A stretch of 6,260 nt of DNA from Trichodesmium sp. jk18x7bins.61 (GCA_022822685.1 JAJEAQ010000407.1:1-6260), one strand, 5' to 3'. Positions 1-5,527 are shown, numbered from the stretch's first letter. The notes: generated by a model not told the origin, from the letters alone. Program-made: numbers and translations.

Positions 1-242
1 ATATGAGTAGGATAGGGAGCTGTGATGCCATCTTGAATTAATCCTAAAATTAAGCCAGCTACTAAACCTTCTACAATTGAACTATGGCTACTCCAAGCAA
101 CTATCCAAATTAGCAGCCAGTTCGGTCCTATTCCAAAAATCTCCATTCCAGGAATACGAGTCAGCAATAGTAGTACACAAAGTAACAAAGAGGTAATAGT
201 TATTAGTGATTTGAAAATAGTTTGCTGATATAGATTAAACAT
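1..242 (-). CDS. mreD: MreD, rod shape-determining membrane protein (C-terminus beyond window)
   Basis: The first 80 codons of a minus-strand gene start at an ATG at 242 and run off the left edge, so the C-terminal half is missing. The N-terminus (MFNLYQQTIF) is followed by a hydrophobic segment rich in Leu, Ile and Val at about residues 13-27. A short stretch, RIPGMEIFGIGPNWLLIW, leads into a second membrane segment, and then comes LVAGLILGLIQDGI, which resembles the conserved MreD pattern of a membrane helix followed by a Gln-Asp pair. MreD is a small integral membrane protein that works with MreC and MreB in lateral wall synthesis. Identification rests on the hydrophobic pattern plus its position third after mreB and mreC. 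No good Shine-Dalgarno sits at normal distance; AAAGG is about 16 bases upstream. Family assignment is likely but the visible part is short. Confidence 0.8.
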   Translation of the reverse strand, partial: MFNLYQQTIFKSLITITSLLLCVLLLLTRIPGMEIFGIGPNWLLIWIVAWSSHSSIVEGLVAGLILGLIQDGITAPYPTH

Positions 243-541
243 TGGTTCAGAAAATACCTTTAATAATTTTTTAATTCACCACACTCAAAGGGAGAAGGAA
301 AAGGGGTCAAAGTCAAGTACCAATATCGTAAATTTTCTTTTCCTAACCTTGGTCGTTGAGGGTTAATTTTTGCTTTTGTGCCTCTAAAAAATTGGTTAAA
401 TAATTTTGTTATTGGTGTTTCAATCAACTTTTAAATTGACCTGATTATTTCCTTTCAACAGAAATATCTACACACTGAATTATTGCCATACAAGGGTTTG
501 AGCTTGAATTTTGTGAATTAATTTTGTCTACCTATTTATTA
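243..541. other. Gene-free gap between mreC and mreD
   Basis: These 299 AT-rich bases separate the end of mreC from the start of mreD. I see no open frame with coding character on either strand, no RNA gene and no strong hairpin. A weak inverted pair (AATCA / TGATT near 420-446) is not convincing as a terminator. In most bacteria mreC and mreD are nearly contiguous, so mreD may either share a long transcript with mreC or have its own promoter here. The sequence does not decide which. Confidence 0.6.
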
Positions 542-1297
542 TTATTCCTTGACTTCATTCTGTTTATTTTGATAAACGCTTACCCATTCTAAAGTGTTGA
601 ATGGGGCTGATAACTTAACGATAGCTTGTGGAGCCGGGCTACTATTCAACTGAATCGATTCAATTTTTCCTACAGGCCAACCTGCTGGAAACAATTGACT
701 ATAAGCAGAAGTGGATACAACATCACCAACTTTAACATCAGGAACATTATCAAAAAATTCTATGATAGCTGTATCATTACCCTTACCCTCCATAAAACCT
801 ATCTGACGACTACGAATAATTGCCACACCAACTTTGCTGCTGGGATCGCTAACTAATAGTACCTGGCTAGTATGGGGTGTGACACTAGTTATTCTACCTA
901 CTAAACCACCAGTTCCCATCACAATAAACCCTTCTTTAATGCCATCTTTACTACCTCTTCCTAGGGTTAATTTTTGCCACCAATAGTCTGCACTTCTACC
1001 CACTACAGGAGCTACTACTCCTTTGATATTTTTAGTTTCTGTGTAATCCAAAAGTTGTTTGAGACTATTATTTTGTTGCTCTAATTCTTGTAATTTAATT
1101 TCTAGTTCTTCTATACGAGCATTAACTAGTACTTCCTGTTGAACTGCACTAGGTTGAAATGGGAAACTAAGCCAATGATAAATTTCAAAAAGTAAATAAC
1201 CTTGAGTTTGTCTAACCCAAAAAGCTGCACTTACTGCTAAAATTAACAATGCAGCCCTTCTGATAAGTTTTTGACTTTGACGACGCCATGTTTGCAT
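542..1297 (-). CDS. mreC: MreC, rod shape-determining protein
   Basis: This 251-residue protein has the MreC layout. A basic cytoplasmic N-terminus (MQTWRRQSQKLIRR) is followed by one membrane helix at about residues 14-30 and an acidic and Gln-rich coiled coil at about 55-85 (ARIEELEIKLQELEQQNNSL). The C-terminal beta-rich domain spans about 92-245 and contains VVGRSADYWWQKLTLGRGS, GTGGLVGRI and the VGDVVSTSAYSQLFPAGWPVG signature of the family. MreC dimerises in the periplasm and links the wall elongation enzymes to MreB and MreD. The length is normal for cyanobacterial MreC. The ATG at 1297 fits the expected N-terminus, and no Shine-Dalgarno is obvious, which is common in cyanobacteria. 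It lies between mreB and mreD on the same strand, but 448 bp after mreB. No frameshift or missing domain is visible. Confidence 0.95.
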   Translation of the reverse strand: MQTWRRQSQKLIRRAALLILAVSAAFWVRQTQGYLLFEIYHWLSFPFQPSAVQQEVLVNARIEELEIKLQELEQQNNSLKQLLDYTETKNIKGVVAPVVGRSADYWWQKLTLGRGSKDGIKEGFIVMGTGGLVGRITSVTPHTSQVLLVSDPSSKVGVAIIRSRQIGFMEGKGNDTAIIEFFDNVPDVKVGDVVSTSAYSQLFPAGWPVGKIESIQLNSSPAPQAIVKLSAPFNTLEWVSVYQNKQNEVKE

Positions 1298-1334
1298 TAG
1301 TAAAACCGTTTAAATTTTTTGCGACTATTTTAAC

Positions 1335-1477
1335 TTGAATAAATCAGGAAAGAGCCAAGACGAAAAAGAAAGAGAAACTTTCTGAGGTCACTTATTCGCG
1401 ATCGCGGATGAATCGGAGTCAGGGTTTAAATCCAAAACTTAATGTTATTTCTTCCTGACTTGCTCTTTCTTGATTCA
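1335..1477. repeat. Imperfect inverted arms flanking a HIP1 site
   Basis: The left arm, TTGAAT at 1335-1340 and GGAAAGAGCCAAG at about 1348-1359, is mirrored by the right arm, CTTGCTCTTTC and ATTCAA at about 1459-1477. Alignment needs a gap of a few bases and one extra C. TCAGGAA at 1344-1350 can alternatively pair with TTCCTGA at 1452-1458. The arms are about 100 bases apart with GCGATCGC between them. This could be a decayed MITE-like element or a long-range RNA stem in the mre leader. No target duplication is visible. Confidence 0.3.
1398..1405. repeat. HIP1 octamer GCGATCGC
   Basis: This is a perfect copy of the highly iterated palindrome HIP1, which is over-represented in many cyanobacterial genomes. 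Here it is extended to the 10-bp palindrome CGCGATCGCG. It supports a cyanobacterial origin and has no known local regulatory role. Confidence 0.85.
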
Positions 1478-1549
1478 AATTTATGACCGAAAAACATTAG
1501 GTTTGCACCTTATAGATTGAGGATGAAAACCAGGCGACTTTAGTCACCA

Positions 1550-1675
1550 CTATTTTATAGTAATGGTATCTCCTAGAACCCAAAAGCCAGCATTAAGAGG
1601 CAAAACAGATACTACAATATGGGATGATTCGACTCGAACAGACCAAATTCCAGTTTTGACAAAGGTGAGATCAGA
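1550..1675 (-). pseudogene. Protein-like remnant frame between mreB and mreC
   Basis: On the minus strand, 41 sense codons run from just after a TAG down to a TAG at 1552-1550. The translation has an alternating beta-strand pattern, with KTGIWSVRVESSHIVVSVLP followed by NAGFWVLGDTITIK. It has no ATG, GTG or usable TTG start near its beginning. It looks like the C-terminal piece of a small beta-rich domain, perhaps a decayed gene once located after mreB. I do not recognise the family. An open stretch of this length can arise by chance in AT-rich DNA, and the opposite strand is also open here, so confidence is low. Confidence 0.25.
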
Positions 1676-1745
1676 CTACTTTATTGAGCACAATCCTATT
1701 TTTTTTTAAATTGCAATTAACTATGAGGCGATAATAATCTCAAAC

Positions 1746-2783
1746 CTAGCTAACTGCTCCACTAAAGACTCGTTCAAACTGTTTAAAATTCTCTAAAACA
1801 CGCCCAGTACCCAAGACAACACAGCACAGTGGATCTGCTGCAATATGAGTAACAATACCCGTTTCATGACTTATTAAAGTATCTATACCCTTTAACAAAG
1901 CACCACCGCCAGCTAGCATAATACCCCGATCAATAATATCTGCTGCTAGCTCAGGAGGGGTACGTTCCAAAGTACGCTTAATTGCATCTATAATAATAGA
2001 TAGAGGTTCAGCCATACTTTCTCTAATTTCTGCAACTTTGACTGTTACAGTTCTAGGTAAACCGGATAATAGGTGTAGACCTCTAACTTCCATCCCTTCC
2101 TCATGGTCATCCTGGCTGGGATAAGCTGAACCCAATTTAATCTTAATATCTTCGGCGCTTCGCTCTCCAATGATCAAATTATGTACTTTTCTCATGTACT
2201 GGGTAATAGCATCATTCAATTCATCTCCAGCTACACGTACAGACTCACTTAAAACGCTACCTTGTAAACTTAAAACAGCAACTTCTGTAGTTCCGCCTCC
2301 AATATCCACAATCATATTGCCAGTAGGTTCAGCCATCGGCAACCCTGCACCAATAGCAGCAGCCACTGGTTCATCAATTAACCTGACATCCCTGGCGCCA
2401 GCTTGAGCTGCAGCCTCCATTACAGCTCGCCTTTCTACGCCTGTTACCCCACTGGGGATACCAATGACAATTCTTGGATATATCAAAGTTTTCCCATTAC
2501 TAACTCGCCGGATAAAATGCTTCAGCATTAATTCTGCTGTATCAAAATCAGCAATCACCCCATCCCTGAGAGGCCTCATAGCCATTATATTAGATGGAGT
2601 TCTGCCCAACATTTCTTTTGCATCTTCACCCACTGCTATAGAAGTTTTTTGATCCTCATCAATTGCTACTACAGATGGCTCTTGAAGAACAATACCTTTA
2701 CCAGATACATATACAAGTGTGTTTGCAGTACCCAAGTCAATTCCCAGATCTCGAGACAAGGAAAAACGATTTATCAGACCCAC
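1746..2783 (-). CDS. mreB: MreB, actin-like rod shape-determining protein
   Basis: This 345-residue protein is a full-length bacterial actin. The nucleotide-binding motifs are in order: phosphate 1 GIDLGTANTLVY (about 14-25), the IVIGIPSGVTGVERRAV segment (105-121), LIDEPVAAAIG with the catalytic Glu at about 138, phosphate 2 IVDIGGGTTEVAV (158-170), and the adenosine motif MLAGGGALLKGID (289-301). The short N-terminus GLINRFS could act as the membrane-binding amphipathic segment. MreB polymerises under the membrane and organises lateral peptidoglycan synthesis with MreC and MreD, which follow on the same strand. The start codon is GTG at 2783, which gives the N-terminal length expected for cyanobacterial MreB. 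The only G-rich stretch upstream (GGGGG) is too far away to be a convincing ribosome site. Nothing is truncated. Confidence 0.98.
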   Translation of the reverse strand: MGLINRFSLSRDLGIDLGTANTLVYVSGKGIVLQEPSVVAIDEDQKTSIAVGEDAKEMLGRTPSNIMAMRPLRDGVIADFDTAELMLKHFIRRVSNGKTLIYPRIVIGIPSGVTGVERRAVMEAAAQAGARDVRLIDEPVAAAIGAGLPMAEPTGNMIVDIGGGTTEVAVLSLQGSVLSESVRVAGDELNDAITQYMRKVHNLIIGERSAEDIKIKLGSAYPSQDDHEEGMEVRGLHLLSGLPRTVTVKVAEIRESMAEPLSIIIDAIKRTLERTPPELAADIIDRGIMLAGGGALLKGIDTLISHETGIVTHIAADPLCCVVLGTGRVLENFKQFERVFSGAVS

Positions 2784-2830
2784 TGGCTTTTAACCCCCAA
2801 AATTAAACTTAATTTAAACTTGCTTCTCTC

Positions 2831-2844
2831 GTTTCACTACATAA
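2831..2844 (-). repeat. 14-mer TTATGTAGTGAAAC upstream of mreB (copy 1)
   Basis: Read on the minus strand, this 14-mer lies about 50-60 bases upstream of the mreB start codon. An exact copy occurs on the plus strand at 4774-4787. It contains a TATGTAG stretch that could be near a promoter, but no matching -35 element is visible. Confidence 0.4.
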
Positions 2845-3246
2845 AATAGGCAGCATTCTAAAGAAAAGAAAGAAGGAAGAGGGAAGAACGAAATTAGATC
2901 AAGGTAAGGTAATAATATTTTAATCTTCCCTATTTATTTGAATAGATATTGGGCTTAAGTACCCTAGGTTTCTTCCCAATTAGTACAAAACAACATTTGG
3001 TATTGGTGTACAAGTAGTGATTTTCTCAGAAAAAGTCAAGTTTTATGTAAATACTATTCCTTTGAAACTTAGAATCGGAAGGGTTTTCTATTCCTTATTC
3101 TCTATATCCACTCTCAATCAATACATCTACAGGATTATCCAATATTTTTTTTGGTGACAATCCTCCTATTTAACTGCTCAACTTCGGTTAAGCTTCTGGC
3201 TTCTTCCTTCTTTGATAGTGTAATAATTTATCAAGAAATATTAGTT

Positions 3247-3276
3247 GAGGGGTAGTCTATAATGTTTTTACCCCTC
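3247..3276. other. Stem-loop GAGGGGTA / TACCCCTC
   Basis: A perfect 8-bp stem (GAGGGGTA at 3247-3254, TACCCCTC at 3269-3276) encloses a 14-base loop that contains TATAAT at 3258-3263. It stands alone in gene-free DNA, and no T run follows the stem, so it does not look like a simple intrinsic terminator. The TATAAT lacks a recognisable -35 partner. Confidence 0.5.
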
Positions 3277-3683
3277 GCTTGATCAATTTTCGGCATAACA
3301 ATCTAGTATTCAGGAACCAAAAGCTATAAAATCTTGACTCTTTCTTGTATATCTAGCTGTTGGTAGCAGGGAGTTGGGAGTCGGGAAAATATTTAATTGC
3401 CTGGTGGGGTAATACCTCTTGTACGATAAAAGCTTATAGCTGAAGACACGAACCTCTTTTACACAGCCATCATCGAGTTTTTGTTGGTTCTATTTTCCTT
3501 GGGGTTAAGGGAGCCGGCATTTCTTATGAATCGCCTTCGTACGCCAGCTTGTCCTCAGAACTTGAATCTCTATCTATAGAACCCCTGCAGGTATCTTTTT
3601 CAAGTAAAATCAGCCGAGCAAGGTAGCTAGTATATCAAGTAATTTCCGGCCTTGTAATGGCCTTGAAGAACTATTTATTCTAT

Positions 3684-3727
3684 ACCCCGCCCGATCGGTA
3701 AACCCCGCCCGCGAGGGCGGGGTTTTA
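3684..3727. repeat. Strong GC-rich hairpin with GCGA tetraloop and preceding direct repeat
   Basis: AAACCCCGCCC at 3700-3710 pairs perfectly over 11 bases with GGGCGGGGTTT at 3715-3725, closed by the GNRA-type tetraloop GCGA. The stem is followed by TTTTA. An extra copy of ACCCCGCCC lies 18 bases earlier (3684-3692), so GGGCGGGG could pair with either copy. The hairpin could serve as a bidirectional terminator. Such CCCCGCCC/GGGCGGGG hairpins also resemble the subterminal structures of IS200/IS605-type elements in cyanobacteria, and this may be an orphan end. No recognisable TnpA or TnpB coding sequence is attached, so the origin is inference. The structure itself is certain. Confidence 0.75.
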
Positions 3728-3928
3728 ATAAAACCAAGAAACTGTGAGGCTGATGATTAGGTAAGGATATCTCAAATGGGTTTTATAATCTTTGATATTA
3801 GATGGAGTACGTTCAATATTACCCCAATTCCCATATTTCCTAACTCTCTTCTTTCTGGGTTTCAATCCGTATAATCTTAACCCTATACCCCAATACAGTT
3901 GCTGTTAGCAGCTCTAAACCTTAAATTG

Positions 3929-3977
3929 TGTAGGCTGGGTTGAGGAACGTAGCAAGACCCCGTAAGGGGAACCCAAA
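3929..3977. repeat. TGGGTT/AACCCA interspersed repeat
   Basis: TGGGTT at 3936-3941 is mirrored by AACCCA at 3970-3975, with an inner perfect stem CCCC-GTAA-GGGG at 3958-3969. The sequence around the left arm (GTAGGCTGGGTTGAGGAACG) resembles the GTTGGGTTGAGGAACGAAACCCAAC-type intergenic repeats known from filamentous cyanobacteria. Here the inner CCCCGTAAGGGG hairpin seems to be an extra insertion. Membership in that family is recalled, not searched. Confidence 0.55.
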
Positions 3978-4020
3978 ATTTATCCTTAAGTGAACCGTAT
4001 TACCCTATACCCTACCCCCT

Positions 4021-4157
4021 GTTAAAGTGGCGTTGCACAGTTACGAATGATTATTTCCCTGACATGGCTATTTTTGAGCATTTCCTTTGCTGAAAATAAA
4101 GACAATTCATCAGCAAATTCCATAACATCATTTTCTATTGTGCAAGGCCGTTAAAGT
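4021..4157. mobile_element. MITE-like element with 8-bp target duplication
   Basis: The element is 121 bp long (4029-4149). Its left end GGCGTTGCACA is an inverted match to the right end TGTGCAAGGCC (10 of 11 bases). The match extends further in, with AATGAT at 4046-4051 against ATCATT at 4127-4132, giving about 17 matches over 23 bases. Both sides are flanked immediately by the perfect direct repeat GTTAAAGT (4021-4028 and 4150-4157), as expected for an 8-bp target-site duplication. On the minus strand an open frame (ATG at 4123) encodes 33 residues, including VREIIIRNCATPL. It reads out through the left terminal repeat and stops in the duplicated target. The element is too small to encode a transposase, so it is either a MITE or an internally deleted insertion sequence. 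I cannot name the parent family. Confidence 0.7.
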
Positions 4158-4171
4158 AAGTACACTTTAAC
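4150..4171. repeat. Palindromic target of the small element
   Basis: GTTAAAGT at 4150-4157 is mirrored by ACTTTAAC at 4164-4171 around the 6-base spacer AAGTAC. Its left arm is the same octamer that was duplicated by the neighbouring element. The insertion therefore appears to have entered one arm of a pre-existing 22-bp hairpin. Confidence 0.65.
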
Positions 4172-4319
4172 CGATCAGATGTTAAGCGCGGTCGCAAAAT
4201 CAAGAATCCCCCTCCCTATGCATTATGATTAGCTATGCCTTTCATTTTGCCTAGAGTTTTTATATCGGCGACAGCCAAAAACATTGCAGGGAGCGTCAAT
4301 GTCCTTGATTTTCAAGTGC

Positions 4320-4346
4320 GATACTATTGCTATAGTATCCGGAGGA
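4320..4346 (+). other. Perfect 8-bp hairpin followed by GGAGGA
   Basis: GATACTAT (4320-4327) and ATAGTATC (4332-4339) form a perfect stem with the 4-base loop TGCT. They are followed at once by CGGAGGA, a strong Shine-Dalgarno-like sequence at 4341-4346. No convincing gene follows: the only start near it is a TTG at 4356 leading to ten codons. It could be a small structured element or the leftover leader of a lost gene. Confidence 0.45.
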
Positions 4347-4379
4347 AATATTTAGATTGAGCATCCTCACTAAAGTTGC

Positions 4380-4404
4380 CCCACAGTGAAATTTTCAGTG
4401 TGGG
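4380..4404. repeat. Palindrome with TTCAGTGTG motif (copy 1)
   Basis: CCCACA at 4380-4385 pairs with TGTGGG at 4399-4404. After one G-G mismatch the stem continues as TGAAA against TTTCA, leaving a very tight tip. The right arm TTTTCAGTGTG also occurs at 4900-4909, and a shorter TTCAGTGTGGGA occurs at 4850-4861. This suggests a small dispersed repeat family in this region. Confidence 0.55.
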
Positions 4405-4672
4405 ATGGGACTTCTACAAACAATTTGGTATCTTTGTCAAGAGAGAGTTTTTTAGTAGGAGTTAGGGAGAGATGGGGAGAGGCAAGACAGAAAAATTAAA
4501 TTTGATAGCTGATTTTTTCCTGAAAACAGATACTTACTCATCTTGCCAATGCAATTATTTTAGATATGAAATGGGTTCTATAAAGTTCGGAATTAATTAC
4601 GCACAAAGCCCCTAATGAATCCCAACGTTTAACTTGTTATATCAGACTTCACCGGGAAGGGCAGGGTTTAGG

Positions 4673-4726
4673 TAGAGAGAAACCAGAAAGCGGAGTTCCT
4701 CCCTCAGGAGGCAAATTCTCTCTCTA
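4673..4726. other. Nested hairpin with CCTCC-CTCA-GGAGG tip
   Basis: An outer stem TAGAGAGA (4673-4680) can pair with TCTCTCTA (4719-4726), with a one-step slipped alternative. It encloses an inner perfect stem CCTCC (4698-4702) / GGAGG (4707-4711) with loop CTCA. The two-layer structure covers 54 bases in gene-free DNA. It might be a small structured RNA or a decayed insertion-sequence end. No gene is attached. Confidence 0.4.
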
Positions 4727-4773
4727 AAAATTGGAAATATTGAATCTAAAAGTGGGGCTATTCACGTTTCATG

Positions 4774-4794
4774 TTATGTAGTGAAACCTCACTA
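4774..4794 (+). repeat. 14-mer TTATGTAGTGAAAC (copy 2) in a small hairpin
   Basis: This is an exact copy, in opposite orientation, of the 14-mer upstream of mreB at 2831-2844. Here it overlaps a perfect 6-bp stem TAGTGA (4779-4784) / TCACTA (4789-4794) with loop AACC. The upstream GTTTCA offers a competing partner for TGAAAC. Confidence 0.4.
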
Positions 4795-4883
4795 TAAAAC
4801 ACTGTAACGGGAATATTCCTCGATGTTGATCTGAGCGTCTCAAACAGACTTCAGTGTGGGAGAGTCACCATAATTAAGGACAA

Positions 4884-4913
4884 GCCTCCCATGAAAATTT
4901 TTCAGTGTGAGGC
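4884..4913 (-). terminator. Stem-loop downstream of the FKBP gene
   Basis: GCCTC at 4884-4888 pairs with GAGGC at 4909-4913, and TGAAAA pairs with TTTTCA inside, after a small internal loop. It begins about 30 bases after the FKBP stop codon, so it may end or stabilise that transcript. Only a weak T-containing tail (TTGTCC) follows on the minus strand, so it is not a classic intrinsic terminator. It carries the TTCAGTGTG motif shared with 4394-4402, so it may instead be a repeat copy. Confidence 0.4.
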
Positions 4914-4944
4914 TACTATCGAAACTATGCTAAACAAATCTTAG

Positions 4945-5520
4945 TTAGTTTGCTCCGATTTTCAATAATTCCACATCAAAAATTAGGGTAGCATTGGGAG
5001 GAATTACCCCTCCAGCACCACGAGCACCATAACCTAACTCAGGTGGGATGATTAATTTACGACGTCCTCCTACTTTCATACTTCCGACTCCTTCATCCCA
5101 ACCTTTAATTACCTGTGAGACACCAACTTTAAATTGGAAAGGTTGATTACGATCGCGGGAGCTATCAAACTTAGAGCCATCCTCTAAAGTTCCGGTATAA
5201 TGCACTACAACTGTTTGACCTTTCTGAGGAGTAGCGCCATTTCCCTCTTCCAACACCACATACTTAAGGCCAGACTCTGTACTAATAATTTCTTCGTTCT
5301 CTTGTGCCATGACATTTTCCGCGATAGTAGTTGCTGGATTTAGTGTAGTACCTTCTTGCTGAATTTCGGTCGTACTTAAAGTCCGGGATATATTTTCATC
5401 AGCAGTCTTACCTGGCAAAGCTGTGGCGATCGCCTCTTTTCCTGAATTTGTAATTTGAGCAACAATCAAAACAAATACACAGATGATAACTACTCCCAAG
5501 CCGATCATAATTTCTCGCAA
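4945..5520 (-). CDS. FKBP-type peptidyl-prolyl cis-trans isomerase, membrane-anchored
   Basis: Peptidyl-prolyl isomerase of the FKBP family, which assists folding around proline bonds. From a TTG at 5520 the protein is 191 residues. It has a hydrophobic segment at about 5-22 (IMIGLGVVIICVFVLIVAQ), then a Thr-rich linker to about residue 78. The C-terminal FKBP domain spans about 83-189 and runs from SGLKYVVLEEG to IFDVELLKIG. The usual pocket residues are present: Tyr108, Phe118-Asp119, Phe130, Val137-Ile138, Trp141, Tyr164, Ile173 and Phe181. The anchor suggests action in the periplasm or thylakoid lumen. GGAGG at 5528-5532 lies 7 bases before the TTG at 5520, which favours that start over the TTG at 5526 (spacing 1) or the ATG at 5508. 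It follows the phasin-like gene by 66 bp, so the two probably share a transcript. Confidence 0.93.
   Translation of the reverse strand: MREIMIGLGVVIICVFVLIVAQITNSGKEAIATALPGKTADENISRTLSTTEIQQEGTTLNPATTIAENVMAQENEEIISTESGLKYVVLEEGNGATPQKGQTVVVHYTGTLEDGSKFDSSRDRNQPFQFKVGVSQVIKGWDEGVGSMKVGGRRKLIIPPELGYGARGAGGVIPPNATLIFDVELLKIGAN
5426..5433. repeat. HIP1 octamer GCGATCGC inside the FKBP gene
   Basis: This second perfect HIP1 copy, extended to GGCGATCGCC, lies in the codons for the linker (around Ala-Ile-Ala). Coding copies of HIP1 are common in cyanobacteria. Confidence 0.85.
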
Positions 5521-5527
5521 AACCAAT

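Larger units (their letters stand above)
1298..1745. other. 448-bp gap between mreB and mreC with remnants
   Basis: This gap lies inside the mre cluster and contains no intact gene. From left to right it holds a pair of imperfect inverted arms (about 1335-1357 and 1461-1477), a HIP1 palindrome between them at 1398-1405, and a short hairpin around GGCGACTTTAGTCACC at about 1533-1548. It ends with a protein-like open stretch on the minus strand (1553-1675, listed separately) and a run of nine T at 1699-1707. No terminator of mreB could be supported, because the T run lies on the wrong strand for the small palindrome beside it. Confidence 0.6.
2784..4944. other. 2.16-kb gene-free, repeat-rich region
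   Basis: No gene-sized open frame with coding character is visible between mreB and the FKBP gene on either strand, and I found no tRNA-like T-arm or cloverleaf. The region holds a series of hairpins and repeats, listed separately, one of them a small transposon-like element. It also has purine-rich runs (about 2858-2890 and 4451-4490) and GGGAGTTGGGAGTCGGG (3369-3385), a type of G-rich low-complexity run. ACCCTATACCC(C/T) motifs occur near 3881 and 4002. Long gaps of this kind fit low-coding-density cyanobacteria. Some of it must carry the promoter and leader of mreB, which I could not place with confidence. Confidence 0.7.

Noticed and set aside
626..856. Plus-strand open frame of 76 codons
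   Set aside because: It lies entirely antisense to mreC and has no coding character.
1564..1707. Plus-strand 47-codon ATG frame between mreB and mreC
   Set aside because: It is the mirror of the minus-strand remnant, has no ribosome site, ends in a poly-T run, and its translation lacks a domain-like pattern.
1699..1720. Poly-T run with a small palindrome as the mreB terminator
   Set aside because: On the mreB strand the run is poly-A and the palindrome AATTGCAATT is too weak, so the geometry of a terminator is not met.
2170..2849. Three plus-strand open frames of 62-78 codons over and just upstream of mreB
   Set aside because: They are shadows on the opposite strand of the well-supported mreB gene and its leader.
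3258..3263. TATAAT as a plus-strand promoter
   Set aside because: It sits in a hairpin loop, has no -35 element at a fitting distance, and no gene follows.
3468..3627. Plus-strand open stretch ending ...SSKISRAR before a TAG, just upstream of the GC-rich hairpin
   Set aside because: It was considered as the C-terminal tail of a TnpB protein from an IS200/IS605 element. No TnpB catalytic or zinc-finger motif is present and no start codon exists, so the link is too weak.
4235..4360. 41-codon ATG frame on the plus strand
   Set aside because: There is no Shine-Dalgarno and no recognisable motif. A second frame over the same bases is also open, so openness here reflects base composition.
2784..4944. 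CRISPR array or tRNA in the gene-free region
   Set aside because: No regularly spaced direct repeats and no tRNA T-arm or cloverleaf were found.
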